This document shows, piece after piece, positions 30,640 through 43,150 of a stretch of DNA of 64,000 bases. A program made the position numbers and the translations under genes. A model generated the notes under the pieces. The model ran no database searches, was not told the origin of the DNA, and saw nothing but the letters and a program-made list of their open reading frames with translations. Source of the DNA: Torymus aiolomorphi (Eukaryota > Arthropoda > Insecta > Hymenoptera > Torymidae). Within the stretch, counting starts at the first letter, position 1. The number at the start of each line of letters is the position of its first letter. The stretch lies in assembly GCA_036365515.1 (NCBI GenBank), contig CM070873.1, positions 265,729,575 through 265,793,574 of the forward strand. The letters are read 5' to 3'.

Positions 30640-33600
30640 TGATTTAGAAAGAATTTTAAAAGGAAAAAAAATTAATTTTAAATTAATTTTTAAAATAATA
30701 TATGGAATCCTTACAAAATACTTTCAAAAATCTTCCAAAAAAATAAAAAAAGTGTTACCAAAAAATAATTACACGAATTAATTCTGAAAGGACTTTGAAA
30801 AGATTTTTTGAAAGAATACATAAAATAATTTCGAAATTATTGCAAGTATTCTTTCATGCAATAATTCAGAAATAATTTCAGAAAGATACAAATTAATCAT
30901 TCACAAAAATAATTCAGTATCTATTCAAAAATCTTACATGAATTATTTCATGAAATCTTCTGGGAAACTCGTGTGAATTAATACAAGAAATAATTTTGAA
31001 TTCTTTTGAAAAAGATTTTTAAAATAAAATTTTTTAAAACAAAATAGCAAAAAAAATAATTACACGAATTAATACTGAAAGGACTTTGAAAAGATTTTTT
31101 GAAAGAATACATAAAATAATTTCGAAATTATTGCAAGTATTCTTTCATGCAATAATTCAGAAATAATTTCAGAAAGATACAAATTAATCATTCACAAAAA
31201 TAATTCAATATCTATTCAAAAATCTTACATGAATTATTTCATGAAATCTTCTGGGAAACTCGTGTGAATTAATACAAGAAATAATTTTGAATTGTTTTGA
31301 AAAAGATTTTTAGAATAAAATTTTTTAAAACAAAATAGCAAAAAAAAAATAATTACACGAATTAATTCTGAAAGGACTTTGAAAAGATTTTTAGAATAAA
31401 ATTTTTTAAAACAAAATAGCAAAAAAAATAATTACACGAATTAATTCTGAAAGGACTTTGAAAAGATTTTTTGAAAGAATACATAAAATAATTTCGTAAT
31501 TATTGCAAGTATTCTTTCATGCAATAATTCAGAAATAATTTTAGAAAGATACAAATTAATCATTCACAAAAATAATTCAGTATCTATTCAAAAATCTTAC
31601 ATGAATTATTTGATGAAATCTTCTGGGAAACTCGTGTGAATTAATACAAGAAATAATTTTGAATTCTTTTGAAAAAGATTTTTAAAATAAAATTTTTTAA
31701 AACAAAATAGCAAAAAAAATAATTACACGAATTAATTCTGAAAGGACTTTGAAAAGATTTTTTGAAAGAATACATAAAATAATTTCGAAATTATTGCAAG
31801 TATTCTTTCACGCAATAATTCAGAAATAATTTCAGAAAGATACAAATTAATCATTCACAAAAATAATTCAGTATCTATTCAAAAATCTTACATGAATTAT
31901 TTCATGAAATCTTCTGGGAAACTCGTGTGAATTAATACAAGAAATAATTTTGAATTCTTTTGAAAAAGATTTTTAGAATAAAATTTTTTAAAACAAAATA
32001 GCAAAAAAAATAATTACACGAATTAATTCTGAAAGGACTTTGAAAAGATTTTTTGAAAGAATACATAAAATAATTTCGAAATTATTGCAAGTATTGTTTC
32101 ATGCAATAATTCAGAAATAATTTTAGAAAGATACAAATTAATCATTCACAAAAATAATTCAGTATCTATTCAAAAATCTTACATCAATTATTTGATGAAA
32201 TCTTCTGGGAAACTCGTGTGAATTAATACAAGAAATAATTTTGAATTCTTTTGAAAAAGATTTTTAAAATAAAATTTTTTAAAACAAAATAGCAAAAAAA
32301 ATAATTACACGAATTAATTCTGAAAGGACTTTGAAAAGATTTTTTGAAAGAATACATAAAATAATTTCGAAATTATTGCAAGTATTCTTTCATGCAATAA
32401 TTCAGAAATAATTTCAGAAAGATACAAATTAATCATTCACAAAAATAATTCAATATCTATTCAAAAATCTTACATGAATTATTTCATGAAATCTTCTGGG
32501 AAACTCGTGTGAATTAATACAAGAAATAATTTTGAATTGTTTTGAAAAAGATTTTTAGAATAAAATTTTTTAAAACAAAATAGCAAAAAAAATAATTACA
32601 CGAATTAATTCTGAAAGGACTTTGAAAAGATTTTTAGAATAAAATTTTTTAAAACAAAATAGCAAAAAAATAATTACACGAATTAATTCTGAAAGGACTT
32701 TGAAAAGATTTTTTGAAAGAATACATAAAATAATTTCGTAATTATTGCAAGTATTCTTTCATGCAATAATTCAGAAATAATTTTAGAAAGATACAAATTA
32801 ATCATTCACAAAAATAATTCAGTATCTATTCAAAAATCTTACATGAATTATTTGATGAAATCTTCTGGGAAACTCGTGTGAATTAATACAAGAAATAATT
32901 TTGAATTCTTTTGAAAAAGATTTTTAAAATAAAATTTTTTAAAACAAAATAGCAAAAAAATAATTACACGAATTAATTCTGAAAGGACTTTGAAAAGATT
33001 TTTTGAAAGAATACATAAAATAATTTCGAAATTATTGCAAGTATTCTTTCACGCAATAATTCAGAAATAATTTCAGAAAGATACAAATTAATCATTCACA
33101 AAAATAATTCAGTATCTATTCAAAAATCTTACATGAATTATTTCATGAAATCTTCTGGGAAACTCGTGTGAATTAATACAAGAAATAATTTTGAATTCTT
33201 TTGAAAAAGATTTTTAGAATAAAATTTTTTAAAACAAAATAGCAAAAAAAATAATTACACGAATTAATTCTGAAAGGACTTTGAAAAGATTTTTGAAAGA
33301 ATACATAAAATAATTTCGAAATTATTGCAAGTATTGTTTCATGCAATAATTCAGAAATAATTTTAGAAAGATACAAATTAATCATTCACAAAAATAATTC
33401 AGTATCTATTCAAAAATCTTACATGAATTATTTGATGAAATCTTCTGGGAAACTCGTGTGAATTAATACAAGAAATAATTTTGAATTCTTTTGAAAAAGA
33501 TTTTTAAAATAAAATTTTTTAAAACAAAATAGCAAAAAAAATAATTACACGAATTAATTCTGAAAGGACTTTGAAAAGATTTTTTGAAAGAATACATAAA

Positions 33601-34050
33601 ATAATTTCGAAATTATTGCAAGTATTCTTTCATGCAATAATTCAGAAATAATTTTAGAAAGATACAAATTAATCATTCACAAAAATAATTCAGTATCTAT
33701 TCAAAAATCTTACATGAATTATTTCATGAAATCTTCTGGGAAACTCGTGTGAATTAATACAAGAAATAATTTTGAATTCTTTTGAAAAAGATTTTTAGAA
33801 TAAAATTTTTTAAAACAAAATAGCAAAAAAAATAATTACACGAATTAATTCTGAAAGGACTTTGAAAAGATTTTTGAAAGAATACATAAAATAATTTCGA
33901 AATTATTGCAAGTATTCTTTCATGCAATAATTCAGAAATAATTTCAGAAAGATACAAATTAATCATTCACAAAAATAATTCAATATCTATTCAAAAATCT
34001 TACATGAATTATTTCATGAAATCTTCCGGGAAACTCGTGTGAATTAATAG
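30640..34050. repeat. 291-bp satellite array with higher-order structure
   Basis: ACACGAATTAATTCTGAAAG recurs at 30771, 31062, 31355, 31434, 31725, 32016, 32307, 32598, 32676, 32966, 33257, 33547 and 33838. Spacing is 290-293 bp except for two 78-79-bp short units. The short unit recurs every ~1,243 bp (4 x 291 + 79), so the array has a higher-order repeat with shared variants, such as the GAATTGTTTTG variant near 31289 and 32534. AT-rich; small minus-strand ORFs repeat with the unit and are not genes. A decayed unit lies at 34070-34390. Confidence 0.92.
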
Positions 34051-34390
34051 ATTTTTGTAAAGAAAACATAACAATTCAGCCATCATGTCAAGAATTATAT
34101 CACGAAATAATTCAGAAATAATTTCAGAATGATAAAAATTAATCATTCACAAAGATAATTCAATATCTATTGAAAATAATTTCATGAATTATTTCATGAA
34201 ATGTTGCGGGAAACTCACGTGAATTAATACAAGAAATAATTGAGAATTCGTTTGAAAAAGATTGTTACAATAAAATTTTTTAAAACACAATAGCAAAAAA
34301 GATATTTACACGAATTCTTCCTGAAAGAACCTTGAAAAGATTTTTTGAAAGAAAACATAAAATAGTTCAGAAATTATTGCAAGTATTCAA

Positions 34391-35500
34391 CACGAAAAGG
34401 GCAGCGTCCGTATATAAGAGGCATCGTATAATGTATTTATTTTGTTTTTAATTCGAATTTGTTTCAATCAAATAAGTCCTAATTAATACAATATTTAATA
34501 AACAAAACTTACTAAATAAGTATATACTAATTAAACAAAGTTAATATTAAAAAATAAAGAAATATTATAAATAAATATTCTAATTTATTTTGTCAGTCAT
34601 TTTGCACTATATAATGAAAAAAATGAAATGATTGGATAATGATTGGATTTAGTCGTCCATTGTTTTCTACATTCGTATGATCCTATTAAAGAACGTATTA
34701 AAATGTGTGGGGGTATATAATTTTTCGTTTTTGTGAACTAAGATAGATTGAAACATTTACTAATTGCGAAAAATATTAATTTGAAAAGTTAATGTAAGAA
34801 TATAAAAACTTAAAATAAAAGGAAAAAAAACATTTAAAGATGAATAATATAGGTACTTAAAATAAGCAATATTTTTTATTATTATTCATAATAGTATTCT
34901 TTCAGTATGACAATGTTTAGAAGTCCCCTCAAAATCGACAGAAATATTATTTATACGTCTGCCAAGAGTAAAGAGCCTTTGACTCTAAAAGTTGATTCTA
35001 AATTGAAAACACTACAAATAATAATAACGTCGGTAAGGTAGAGCTCATTCTATTCATCTCTGCATTATATGCAATTATCATTTTTTTATTTTTATCGAAT
35101 TTCGGGAAAAGAGCTCTTTATTGCCCTTCGTAATGACAAAAATACACTATGTGTAAATTTTCAAGTTATTGCTCGTTATAGATTTTACAGGAAACGGGTT
35201 CAAAAATTTTCTACCAGTTTTTTATGAAAAATAATGAACAGAAATTCTGAAAAATTTATAGGTGTATTATTTATGCAATTACGGAGTGCAGTGAAGAGCT
35301 TCATTCATCAAAAGTTGAATCTAAGATCAAAAAAATGTAAAAACTCATAACGTCGGTAAGGAAGAGCTCCCTTTATACACACACATTTCACATCGACTTA
35401 ATACAATATTTAATAAACTAAAAGTATTAAATAACTATGAATTAATTGATCAAAGTTAATATTAAAAAATAAAGTAATATTAAGAATAAATTTTCTAATG
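34391..35500. repeat. AT-rich interior of the insertion, direct duplicate
   Basis: A block with AATACAATATTTAATAAAC… and ATATAATGAAAAAAATGAAA appears at about 34480-34640 and again at about 35400-35550. AACGTCGGTAAGGWAGAGCT also appears twice (35027, 35350). No gene. Confidence 0.6.
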
Positions 35501-35552
35501 TATCGTATCACTCATATTGCAGTATATAATGAAAAAAATGAAATGATCTAAC

Positions 35553-35625
35553 AAGCGAGCGATAGCGTAATGGATAGCGTATTTGCGTAGTACCCAAGCG
35601 ACCCGGGTTCGAATCTCCATCATGT
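35553..35625 (+). repeat. tRNA-like SINE head (A and B boxes)
   Basis: TAGCGTAATGG (35563-35573) fits an RNA polymerase III A box and GGTTCGAATCT (35606-35616) a B box, at tRNA-like spacing. The arms do not fold into a proper cloverleaf: the T-stem and anticodon stem do not pair. So this is a tRNA-derived SINE or decayed tRNA, not a functional tRNA gene. Confidence 0.5.
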
Positions 35626-36500
35626 AAAAAATTTTTCTGCGTTTTTTTCTGCGATAAAATAGTGTAAAATTATTAACAATGTAAATATATGTAAAAATAG
35701 TTAGAATATTATTTAAATAATATTCTAAATTATAAAAATGTACCTTCAAATACGGGATTATATATACCCTTCGAAATTTATTGTTAGTAATATTTACTAA
35801 ATATTTTCTAATTAATTCACAATATTTATTCCTGAATCCTTCCAAAAATCTTTCATTGAAAGGATTCTGCAATAATACATGATTTTATAACCTTCGAAAT
35901 TTTTTGTTAGTAATATTTCCATTATATTTTCGAATTAATTCACAATATTAATTCCTGAATCCTTTCATACATCTTTCATTGAAAGGATTCAGGAATTAAT
36001 TTTGTGAATTAATTCGAAAATATTATGGAAATATTACTAAAAAGAAATTTCAAAGAGTATAAATAACGTATTATTGCAGAATCCTTCAATGAAAGATGTC
36101 TGAAAGGATTCAGGAATTAATTTTGTGAATTAATTCGAAAATATTATGGAAATATTACTAAAAAAGAAATTTCGAACAGTAGTAAATCACGTATTATTAC
36201 AGAATCCTTTCAATGAAAGATGTCTGAAAGGATTCAGGAATTAATTCACAAATTAATTCCTGAATCCTTTGAGACATCTTTCATTGGAAGGATTCTGTAA
36301 TAATACGGGATTTATCCGTCTTCCAAATTTCTTGTTAGTAATATTTTCATAATATTTTCGAATTAATTCACAAAATTAATTCCTGAATCCTTTCAGACAT
36401 CTTTCATTGAAAGGATTCTGCAATAATATGTGATATTAATTCTGAAAGGATTCTGAAAGATTCTTTCAGAAATCATTCAGTGAAAGGATTCTGTAATGAT

Positions 36501-36693
36501 GCTATGTCCGGGGTATTTTCCTTTCAGAATTATTTCAGGAAATAATTTTGAAATATCTTTTAGTAACCTTTTGGTAATAATCCATGAATCCTTTCAGAAA
36601 TCTTCTATTGAATAAATTTTGCAATGATATTATAAATTATTTTTGAATTATTCCATTGAATTAATTCTGAAAGGAAAATACCCCGGACATAGC
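36501..36693. mobile_element. Hairpin MITE inside the insertion
   Basis: Ends GCTATGTCCGGGGTATTTTC and its inverse at 36671-36693, around an AT-rich centre. It lies within the right part of the 6.2-kb insertion. Confidence 0.65.
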
Positions 36694-36794
36694 ATTATTA
36701 CAGAATCCTTTCACTGAATGATTTCTGAAAGAATAAAATTATTTCATGCATTCTTTCAGAATCCTTTCGGAATTAATACATGCTGTGTGGGTAG

Positions 36795-38908
36795 CAAAGA
36801 ACGCGAGTGCGTGCTGATTTGGGATGAAATGGCAATTAAAGAATGGTTAGAGTACAATACAAAAAAAGATCTGATTGAAGGCTACACTGACTTGGGAGAA
36901 CGCGGTCGCTTGTCTACAATTGGTAATCATGTTTTAGTATTTATGTTGAGAGGTAGACAGCACAATTGGAGACAACCAATTAGTTACTACGTTTCTCGCA
37001 ACAGTGTATCTGGAACTGATCTTCACAAATTAATTGTAGATATGTTAGATTTTGCTGAAGATTGTGGTTTTTCAGTTCAAACAATGGTTTGCGATTTAGG
37101 ATCACCAAATCAGCTCGCAATAAAAAAATTAAACATTTCCTTAGAAAAGCCATTCATTGAACGATATAATCGTAAAATTTTTTTCAATTTCGATCCTCCT
37201 CACTTAATGAAATGTCTTCGAAATACTTTAAAAAATCATCAACTTAAAAGCGATAATCAAAACGTGTCGTGGGGACCAATTGTTGAATTATACGAAAACG
37301 AGAAAGATAAACCGTCAAAATTAGCTGCTAAACTTACTTATGATCACGTTTATCCTCAAAATTTTGATTTAATGAATGTAAAATTAGCAACTCAAGTAAT
37401 TAGTCATACCGTTTCATCAGCTCTTTTGACCGGGCGACTTGCTAATTGTGAACCGTTAACTCATCCAGACTGTTTGGCGACGGCCAATTTTTTAAAAAAA
37501 GGAAATGATTTATTTAATTGCTTAAATAGTAGAACCACTCGTGATAACAATCCTTTGCGACGTCCTCTGTCGGTTCAAAACAATCAAGTTGTAGAATATT
37601 TGAAAGATAGTTTGTCGTGGATTGAAACGTGGGAATGTCTCGGCAGTAAAACGAATCCTCCATGCTTTCGTGGTTTTTCTTTAACGGTGACAAGCGTTTT
37701 AATGCAATGGAAGGATATTAAACAAAATGGCGGTCTTTATTTATTGACATCGCGATTAAACCAAGATCCGATTGAAAATTTATTTGCAGTTTTGAGAAGT
37801 CGCGGCGGTCATTGTCAAAATCCAACCGCGATGCAGTTTAGGCATAATTTGCAATATTCTATGACAGCTAATTTGAATTCATTGTCTAAAGTAAAAAACT
37901 GCGAGCCTGATAGAACAGTAGCATTACTAGCAATTTCAGAGCCAGAATCCAGCACAGACTTGCAAGATTGTAGCGCCAATGATCCCGACAGTGTGCTTGA
38001 ATTGCAAGCAGATGTTCAATCGCACACTGTAAGTGAGAGTAATGCATTAAATAATATTTCACTTGAGGAAACCTGTCCATCACATTGCAATACATGTAAT
38101 GTTGATAATAATTTAGAGACTTCTTTAATGAATGACATTGATAGTAACGAGAGTGAACAATTGTTTAATGAAGAAGTGGATGAGCCAATGAGGAACACTG
38201 CAGATGATAGTATTCCAGTACAAGAAACTGTTTCTAATAGTCACGTTGCAGATGACATTGATGCTTATGAAGAAATTGTCTCTGTTAGTAGTAGCAGTCA
38301 GTCAAGTTAGTAGTAGCAGTCAGTCAAGAAAGGGAACCTTTCTGATAAATATGACCAAATTTTCTGCAACCCTCTTGATTCATCCACCCCTTTGCAAGCT
38401 GCAATGAAGTATGTTGCTGATTACGTAGCTAAGAAGTGTTTCTCCAAATCAAAATGTACTGATTGTAAATCTTCATTGACTCGCGAAAATGTCAATTTTG
38501 AGCAAAACAATGATCTGTTCATCTTTTTTAAAGCTTATGCTACTTCCGATAACAATGAACTTGGTAACTTGTGTGTTTCTTCCGATGATTTCACCAATGT
38601 TATAACTACCGCGGTAGAAATTTTTCAAAAACAATTTTTAATTAATAGTCATTGCAAAAATATTGGTCAAAATTTATTTAATGAAATTAGTAGAATTATC
38701 AAGCAGAATCACAAAAACTTTTGGAATGTTGACGATCCATGTAAAACACATTACGAATTAATTATTAAATTTTTTGTAAGCTAGAGTACATATATTTTAC
38801 AAATTGAAGTGGATAAACAATCGCTTGCGAGTAGATAAAAAACGCAAAAAACATGAAATTGCTAGTAACAGACGCAATCGGAAACTGCAGAAATTAACTC
38901 ATCAATAA
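36795..38908 (+). pseudogene. THAP/P-element transposase, catalytic and C-terminal part
   Basis: A long open frame (to 38310; real homology starts at about 36795) carries the P-transposase RNase-H-like core. It has the first Asp in IWDEM, the second in MVCDLGSPN, then the GTP-binding-type insertion domain, and the last acidic pair in NQDPIENLFAVLRSRGGH. The enzyme cuts and joins P-type elements. Two adjacent in-frame stops (38308-38313) lie in a perfect 22-bp tandem duplication (38284-38327). After them the same frame goes on through the Cys-rich tail (MKYVADYVAKKC, CTDC) to 38784. A further frameshift precedes the basic C-terminus ending near 38908. Catalytic residues are all present, but the gene is dead from the insertion, the stops and the frameshifts. 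Confidence 0.85.
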
Positions 38909-40225
38909 ACATTTTTTTTATTAATTATTACTGTTAATTGACTTGTTTTCATTGAATTATGTATTTTAAAGGACTAAATTTTATTCGTGTTAATCAGTAA
39001 AAATATTAATTTTTAACAGAAATTGTTGTCTCCTTTTAAATTAAAGTATCTATTGTATTCCAATTTTATTCATGTTAATCAGTAAAAATATTAATTTTTA
39101 ACAGAAATTGTTGCCATTTTTTAAATTAAAGTATCTATATTGTATTCCAATTACAGTATTAATGTAGAATAATAATATTATAAGAATCCAATAAAGTACA
39201 TATTAGCATTTTCAGCTAAGATTTTAATGTGTTTAGAAACTCTGAGGTAAATAATCATATAAATATAATTAGTAAATATTTAAATTATTTTTTGGCATGA
39301 TGAAATAATTTTTATATTTATAATCCTTAATGAATAAAAGCTTTATAACAGAGTACTTATTATACTCCTCTATTTCTTACTCTTTTCTCTGTTAAGGAGA
39401 CATTTATATGATTATTTATGTACACATAGCAGAATACAAATGGAAAGCAACATTTACTTCAATTTGATAAATATATTTGTCTGTATAGTACTGCGCTATG
39501 CAGATAAATATATTTCTAAAATTGAAAGTGTGTTGCATTTCCGTTTATTTTTGGTATGTGTACAACTTGAGAGAATTAGGTTGAGGACGAAAGTGGGTAA
39601 ACTTTGCCGAAAGATCTACTAGAAATAGAGAAAAAATTTATTGGCAGAAATAAATTTTTTTTTTTTTTAGTAGACTTTTAAGTAAAGTTTGTGGGTTTGA
39701 GGTCTTTCTCCTTGGTATCGTGGTTATGTAGGGCTATTGGCGAAGGTTCCACGGCTAATGTTATTAATAATGGTATACGTAATTGAAATACATTACATTT
39801 AATTTTGTCATGCCGCAAAAATATTTGTAATTGCTATTTCATTACGGCAACAATTATTAGAAACATTAAAAAAAAAAACCAACGCGCTATTGGCAGTACC
39901 TCTAGGTAGTGCGTAAATCTGCCAGAAAGTACATAAAGTTGTACAAATATGCAGTTTCAGTTTATAATAGAAATTGTTAAATAATTATTATTTAGCTGAA
40001 ATGATTTGTTTTTCATAATAAGCTCAAAGAAATAGAAGTAATTTAATAATTTACTTAAACAATTTTTAGTATTTCTTTTTCCATAAAGTCGAATTATTTT
40101 GGTCTCGCTTTAAATAAAAACAATTAAATATAGTACATTGTTACAATTTTACATAAAAATAATTTGATGATAGATGTATTAATATCTGTGGTTGCCGAAA
40201 ACTCAATATTTTAAGAGATAACAGC
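38909..40225. other. AT-rich flank with a hairpin
   Basis: Includes two direct copies of TTAATCAGTAAAAATATTAA near 38992 and 39075, and a hairpin at 39432-39542 whose arms share GATAAATATATTT and GGAAAGCAACA-type blocks. No gene seen; the P element's outer terminal repeat was not identified. Confidence 0.5.
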
Positions 40226-40229
40226 AACT

Positions 40230-41190
40230 GAAATAATGAGCTAAGTCCATTTTGAGGGGGAAAACGAGCTAAGTTCACGTTAAAACGATTTAAATTTTTA
40301 AATAAATTATGGTCATTGGTTATACGTGAAAGTAACTAATAGTGATTATTTCAGGAGTTAATTGGCAACAGATTTAATAATAAAAACACGCGTTAGTAAT
40401 TTTTAACGTCTCTTTTATAATATGGCTTAGGGCGAAAACGAGCTAAGTCCACGTTAAAACGATTTAAATCTTTAAATAAATTATAATAATTGCTTATCAG
40501 TGAAAATAATAAATAGTATTTTATATCATTAAAATTCTTATTATAGAATATCACATTTCACGTAATATTAAAATTAATATAATATTAAATCATATTTAAC
40601 TTATTATTTTATTATAGTAAAATATTAAAATTTAATGATTATAATTTAATAATAAACAAAATACAATATTAATAATAAACTTTGCAAACAATAATACTGT
40701 GTAAACAAATTTAACCGTACACCCAGTTCAATTTCGGAGTCGGAGAAGCAGAAGTTCAGTTGGAACTTTGGAAGTATTAAAAAATCTGCATTATTAAAAC
40801 AGATTCTAAGAAATGGCGCTCTAATAGATATTAAAACCCTTTAAAATTAAAATAATTGATTGTATTTTCATCCTACATTCATGTTCTGAGTGTTAAATAT
40901 TTATTTTAATCGATAATAAGCTTAAATAGAGAATTTAGGGAGGAAACGAGCTAAGTTCACTTTGACGGGGGAAAACCGCCTAATTCGCAATGTTTGCTTC
41001 ACTGTATCGACACAACGAAGCGATGGTACTCTATACCTCTATACATCGAAAGGTATTACTGTTTTTAATAAGTACAGTATGCCACCTTAATATGTACGTT
41101 TGGAACTTGTCGACGAGTGCAAAACTTTAAATTCCGTTTTCTCGAAAACTCGAAAAGTGGACTTAGGCAGTTTCCCCCCTCGACCACAGA
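40230..41190. repeat. GAGCTAAGTTCACG repeat family
   Basis: AAAACGAGCTAAGTYCACGT with TTAAAACGATTTAAA occurs at about 40263 and 40435, and a shorter copy at 40936. An inverted relative (ACTTAGGCAGTTTCCCCC) lies at 41161, so the segment 40230-41180 may be one element with GGGGGAAAAC-type ends. No coding frame. Confidence 0.5.
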
Positions 41191-41234
41191 TATTATCAAT
41201 AATATGAACTTTATAAGTATTTTCTGTTTAGAAG

Positions 41235-41845
41235 CCCTGGTGAAAATTTTAACACATTTTAATACGTGTTATATTATATATGATCATACGTATTGTAATA
41301 CGTACTTTCACACGTACTATAGTACGTATGTACGTATTATAATACGTACTATAATACGTCAGAAAATGATGACGCTATAATACGTATTACAATATGTATT
41401 ATAACACGTATTAAAACACGTATAAATCATTTGAAAAATATAAATAAAAAAATTAATTTTAAAATTTAAATAAATTATTTAATTTTTTAAATCTATTTCG
41501 TGTTTATTATAAATTTAAAACTGTATGCATTACGACATTTAATATTAATTTAATATTGATTACATTTGAATTAATTTATAGTTTATATTCAATATTTTTA
41601 AAATAAAAAATAATTATTTTATTTAAATTTTAAAATTTATATTTTTCAAATGATTTATACGTGTTTTAATACGTGTTATAATACATATTGTAATACGTAT
41701 TATAGCGTCATCATTTTCTGATGTATTATAGTACTTATCATAATACGTACATATATACTATAGTACGTGTGAAAGTACGTATTACAATACGTATGATCAT
41801 ATATAATATAACACGTATTAAAATGTGTTAAAATTTTCACCAGGG
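41235..41845. mobile_element. 611-bp palindromic MITE
   Basis: Ends CCCTGGTGAAAATTTTAACA, with arms of ~225 bp built from alternating ACGTATTATAATACGTA-like words. The centre is AT-rich. Flanks share only AG; target duplication unclear. Confidence 0.85.
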
Positions 41846-41994
41846 AGTTATTACATTTATATATATTATTTTGAACTAATATTTTTTTGATGTAATTAAA
41901 TTAAATTATTCACGTGTTTAAAAAGTGTAAATCATTTATTGAAATTCATTGAAGAACCTGTACAAAATAAATAGACCATTATTACGACGCCCCC
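41846..41994. other. Short AT-rich spacer
   Basis: Nothing recognised between the palindrome and the 60-bp array. Confidence 0.5.
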
Positions 41995-42350
41995 GACGAA
42001 GAAAATCTCCTTTAGTAATTTCGCGGCAAGAGTATCCTATTTAGCAATTCTGCGACGAAAAGAATCTCTTTTAGTAATTTTCCGGCGAAGAATAACCTAT
42101 CTTGCAATTCTGCGACGAAAAGAATCTCCTTCAACAATTTTGCGGCGAAAACAATCCTATCTAGCATTTTTGCGACGAAAAGAATCTCCTTCGTCAATTT
42201 TCCGGCAAAAACTATCCTATCTAGCATTTTTGTGACGAAGAGAATCTCTTACTGATTTTCCGGCGAGAGTATCCTATTTAGCATTTTTGCAACGAAGAAA
42301 TGAATCTCCTTAAATTTGTTTGCGACAAAAACTACCATTCGGCGTTTTGG
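41995..42350. repeat. 60-bp tandem repeat, ~5.5 copies
   Basis: GACGAARAGAATCTCCTT recurs at exact 60-bp steps (about 41993, 42054, 42114, 42174, 42235, 42294). Since 60 is divisible by three, the minus strand reads as a 20-residue protein repeat (LLKEILFVAE…) for 71 codons. I see no start context or neighbour that makes it a gene. Confidence 0.85.
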
Positions 42351-43147
42351 TTCTCGTACTTGTAACTTATAATTTAACCTTTTTAATGACTAAATAAATA
42401 AATAGATAAAATAAAATTTTATTCAATTTTTTTATAATAAAAAGCAGACTTTAATAAGGATTTTTAAAATTGGCAAGTTGTCAAATAGAACACTAAATTG
42501 ATAAATTTAATTAATGTAGTTATAAAACACGAAAATATTGCTGTAAAAACTTATTTGCATTTTTAGTTCTATAAATTTTGCCAGAATATTTTTCATTCAG
42601 TAATTAAATACAGCGAAATCTTATTTAATCTATAATGATAAGAAGGTATATTAACACTCCAGAGTTGGCTCAATTTCTGCTGCAAACCTTCAGGCTTCGC
42701 AGGAACTTATTAAATAAACATATTAGTAGTTATAAAATTGTACCGCAGAAAATCTATATAAGAAAAATTTACAAAATTTACAAATTCACGTGGAAGAACT
42801 ATATTATCATTTTACAGTGAAATCAAATTATAAAAATTGTTTAATGAAAATCATTCATTTATATTACATATCCTAAAGTATTTTAATATCGTGGAATTTA
42901 TTTAATTTATTAAACAATATCTACTTCAATTTGAGAAAGCCTCGTGCTAATTTTATTAACATTTTATTCATAAGCTGTAAAAGCTTATCCACGTCTGATC
43001 GGTGAAACCGCGTTTTGGCCCGGGCTCCGGCTTCAAGAGCCGTCTGCGCGGAGCGCACTTCAAATTAACCATGCGCGCGACATCTTGCGGCCAGTTTGGT
43101 ACTACCGGCGCCACTGTCCCTCCGGCCCATCTGAACTTACGCTTCTA
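42351..43147. other. AT-rich, then GC-rich block next to Harbinger copy
   Basis: 42351-43000 is AT-rich without a credible gene. 43010-43147 is GC-rich (GGCCCGGGCTCCGGC). It ends in GCTTCTATAA, which continues after the Harbinger insertion as TAAGCGTCTATATTCGTT, matching the mosaic repeat at 21930-21950. Confidence 0.5.
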
Positions 43148-43150
43148 TAA

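Larger units (their letters stand above)
30572..36794. mobile_element. 6.2-kb satellite-bearing insertion in the P transposase
   Basis: Starts CTACCCATACAGCATG and ends with the inverse of CTACCCACACAGCATG, 16-bp terminal inverted repeats with one mismatch. It splits the P-transposase coding sequence between the helix-turn-helix region and the first catalytic Asp. Inside: a 291-bp satellite (to ~34050), AT-rich repeats, a tRNA-like block, and alternating inverted copies of a CCTTTCAATGAAAG-type unit (35840-36480). No transposase ORF; no target duplication identified. It is probably a non-autonomous DNA transposon that expanded internally. Confidence 0.7.

Noticed and set aside
30640..34050. 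CRISPR-like regular array
   Set aside because: Units are 291 bp, contiguous without unique spacers, in eukaryotic DNA: a satellite.
35553..35625. Functional tRNA gene
   Set aside because: A and B boxes are present but anticodon and T stems do not pair, so at most a tRNA-derived SINE or relic.
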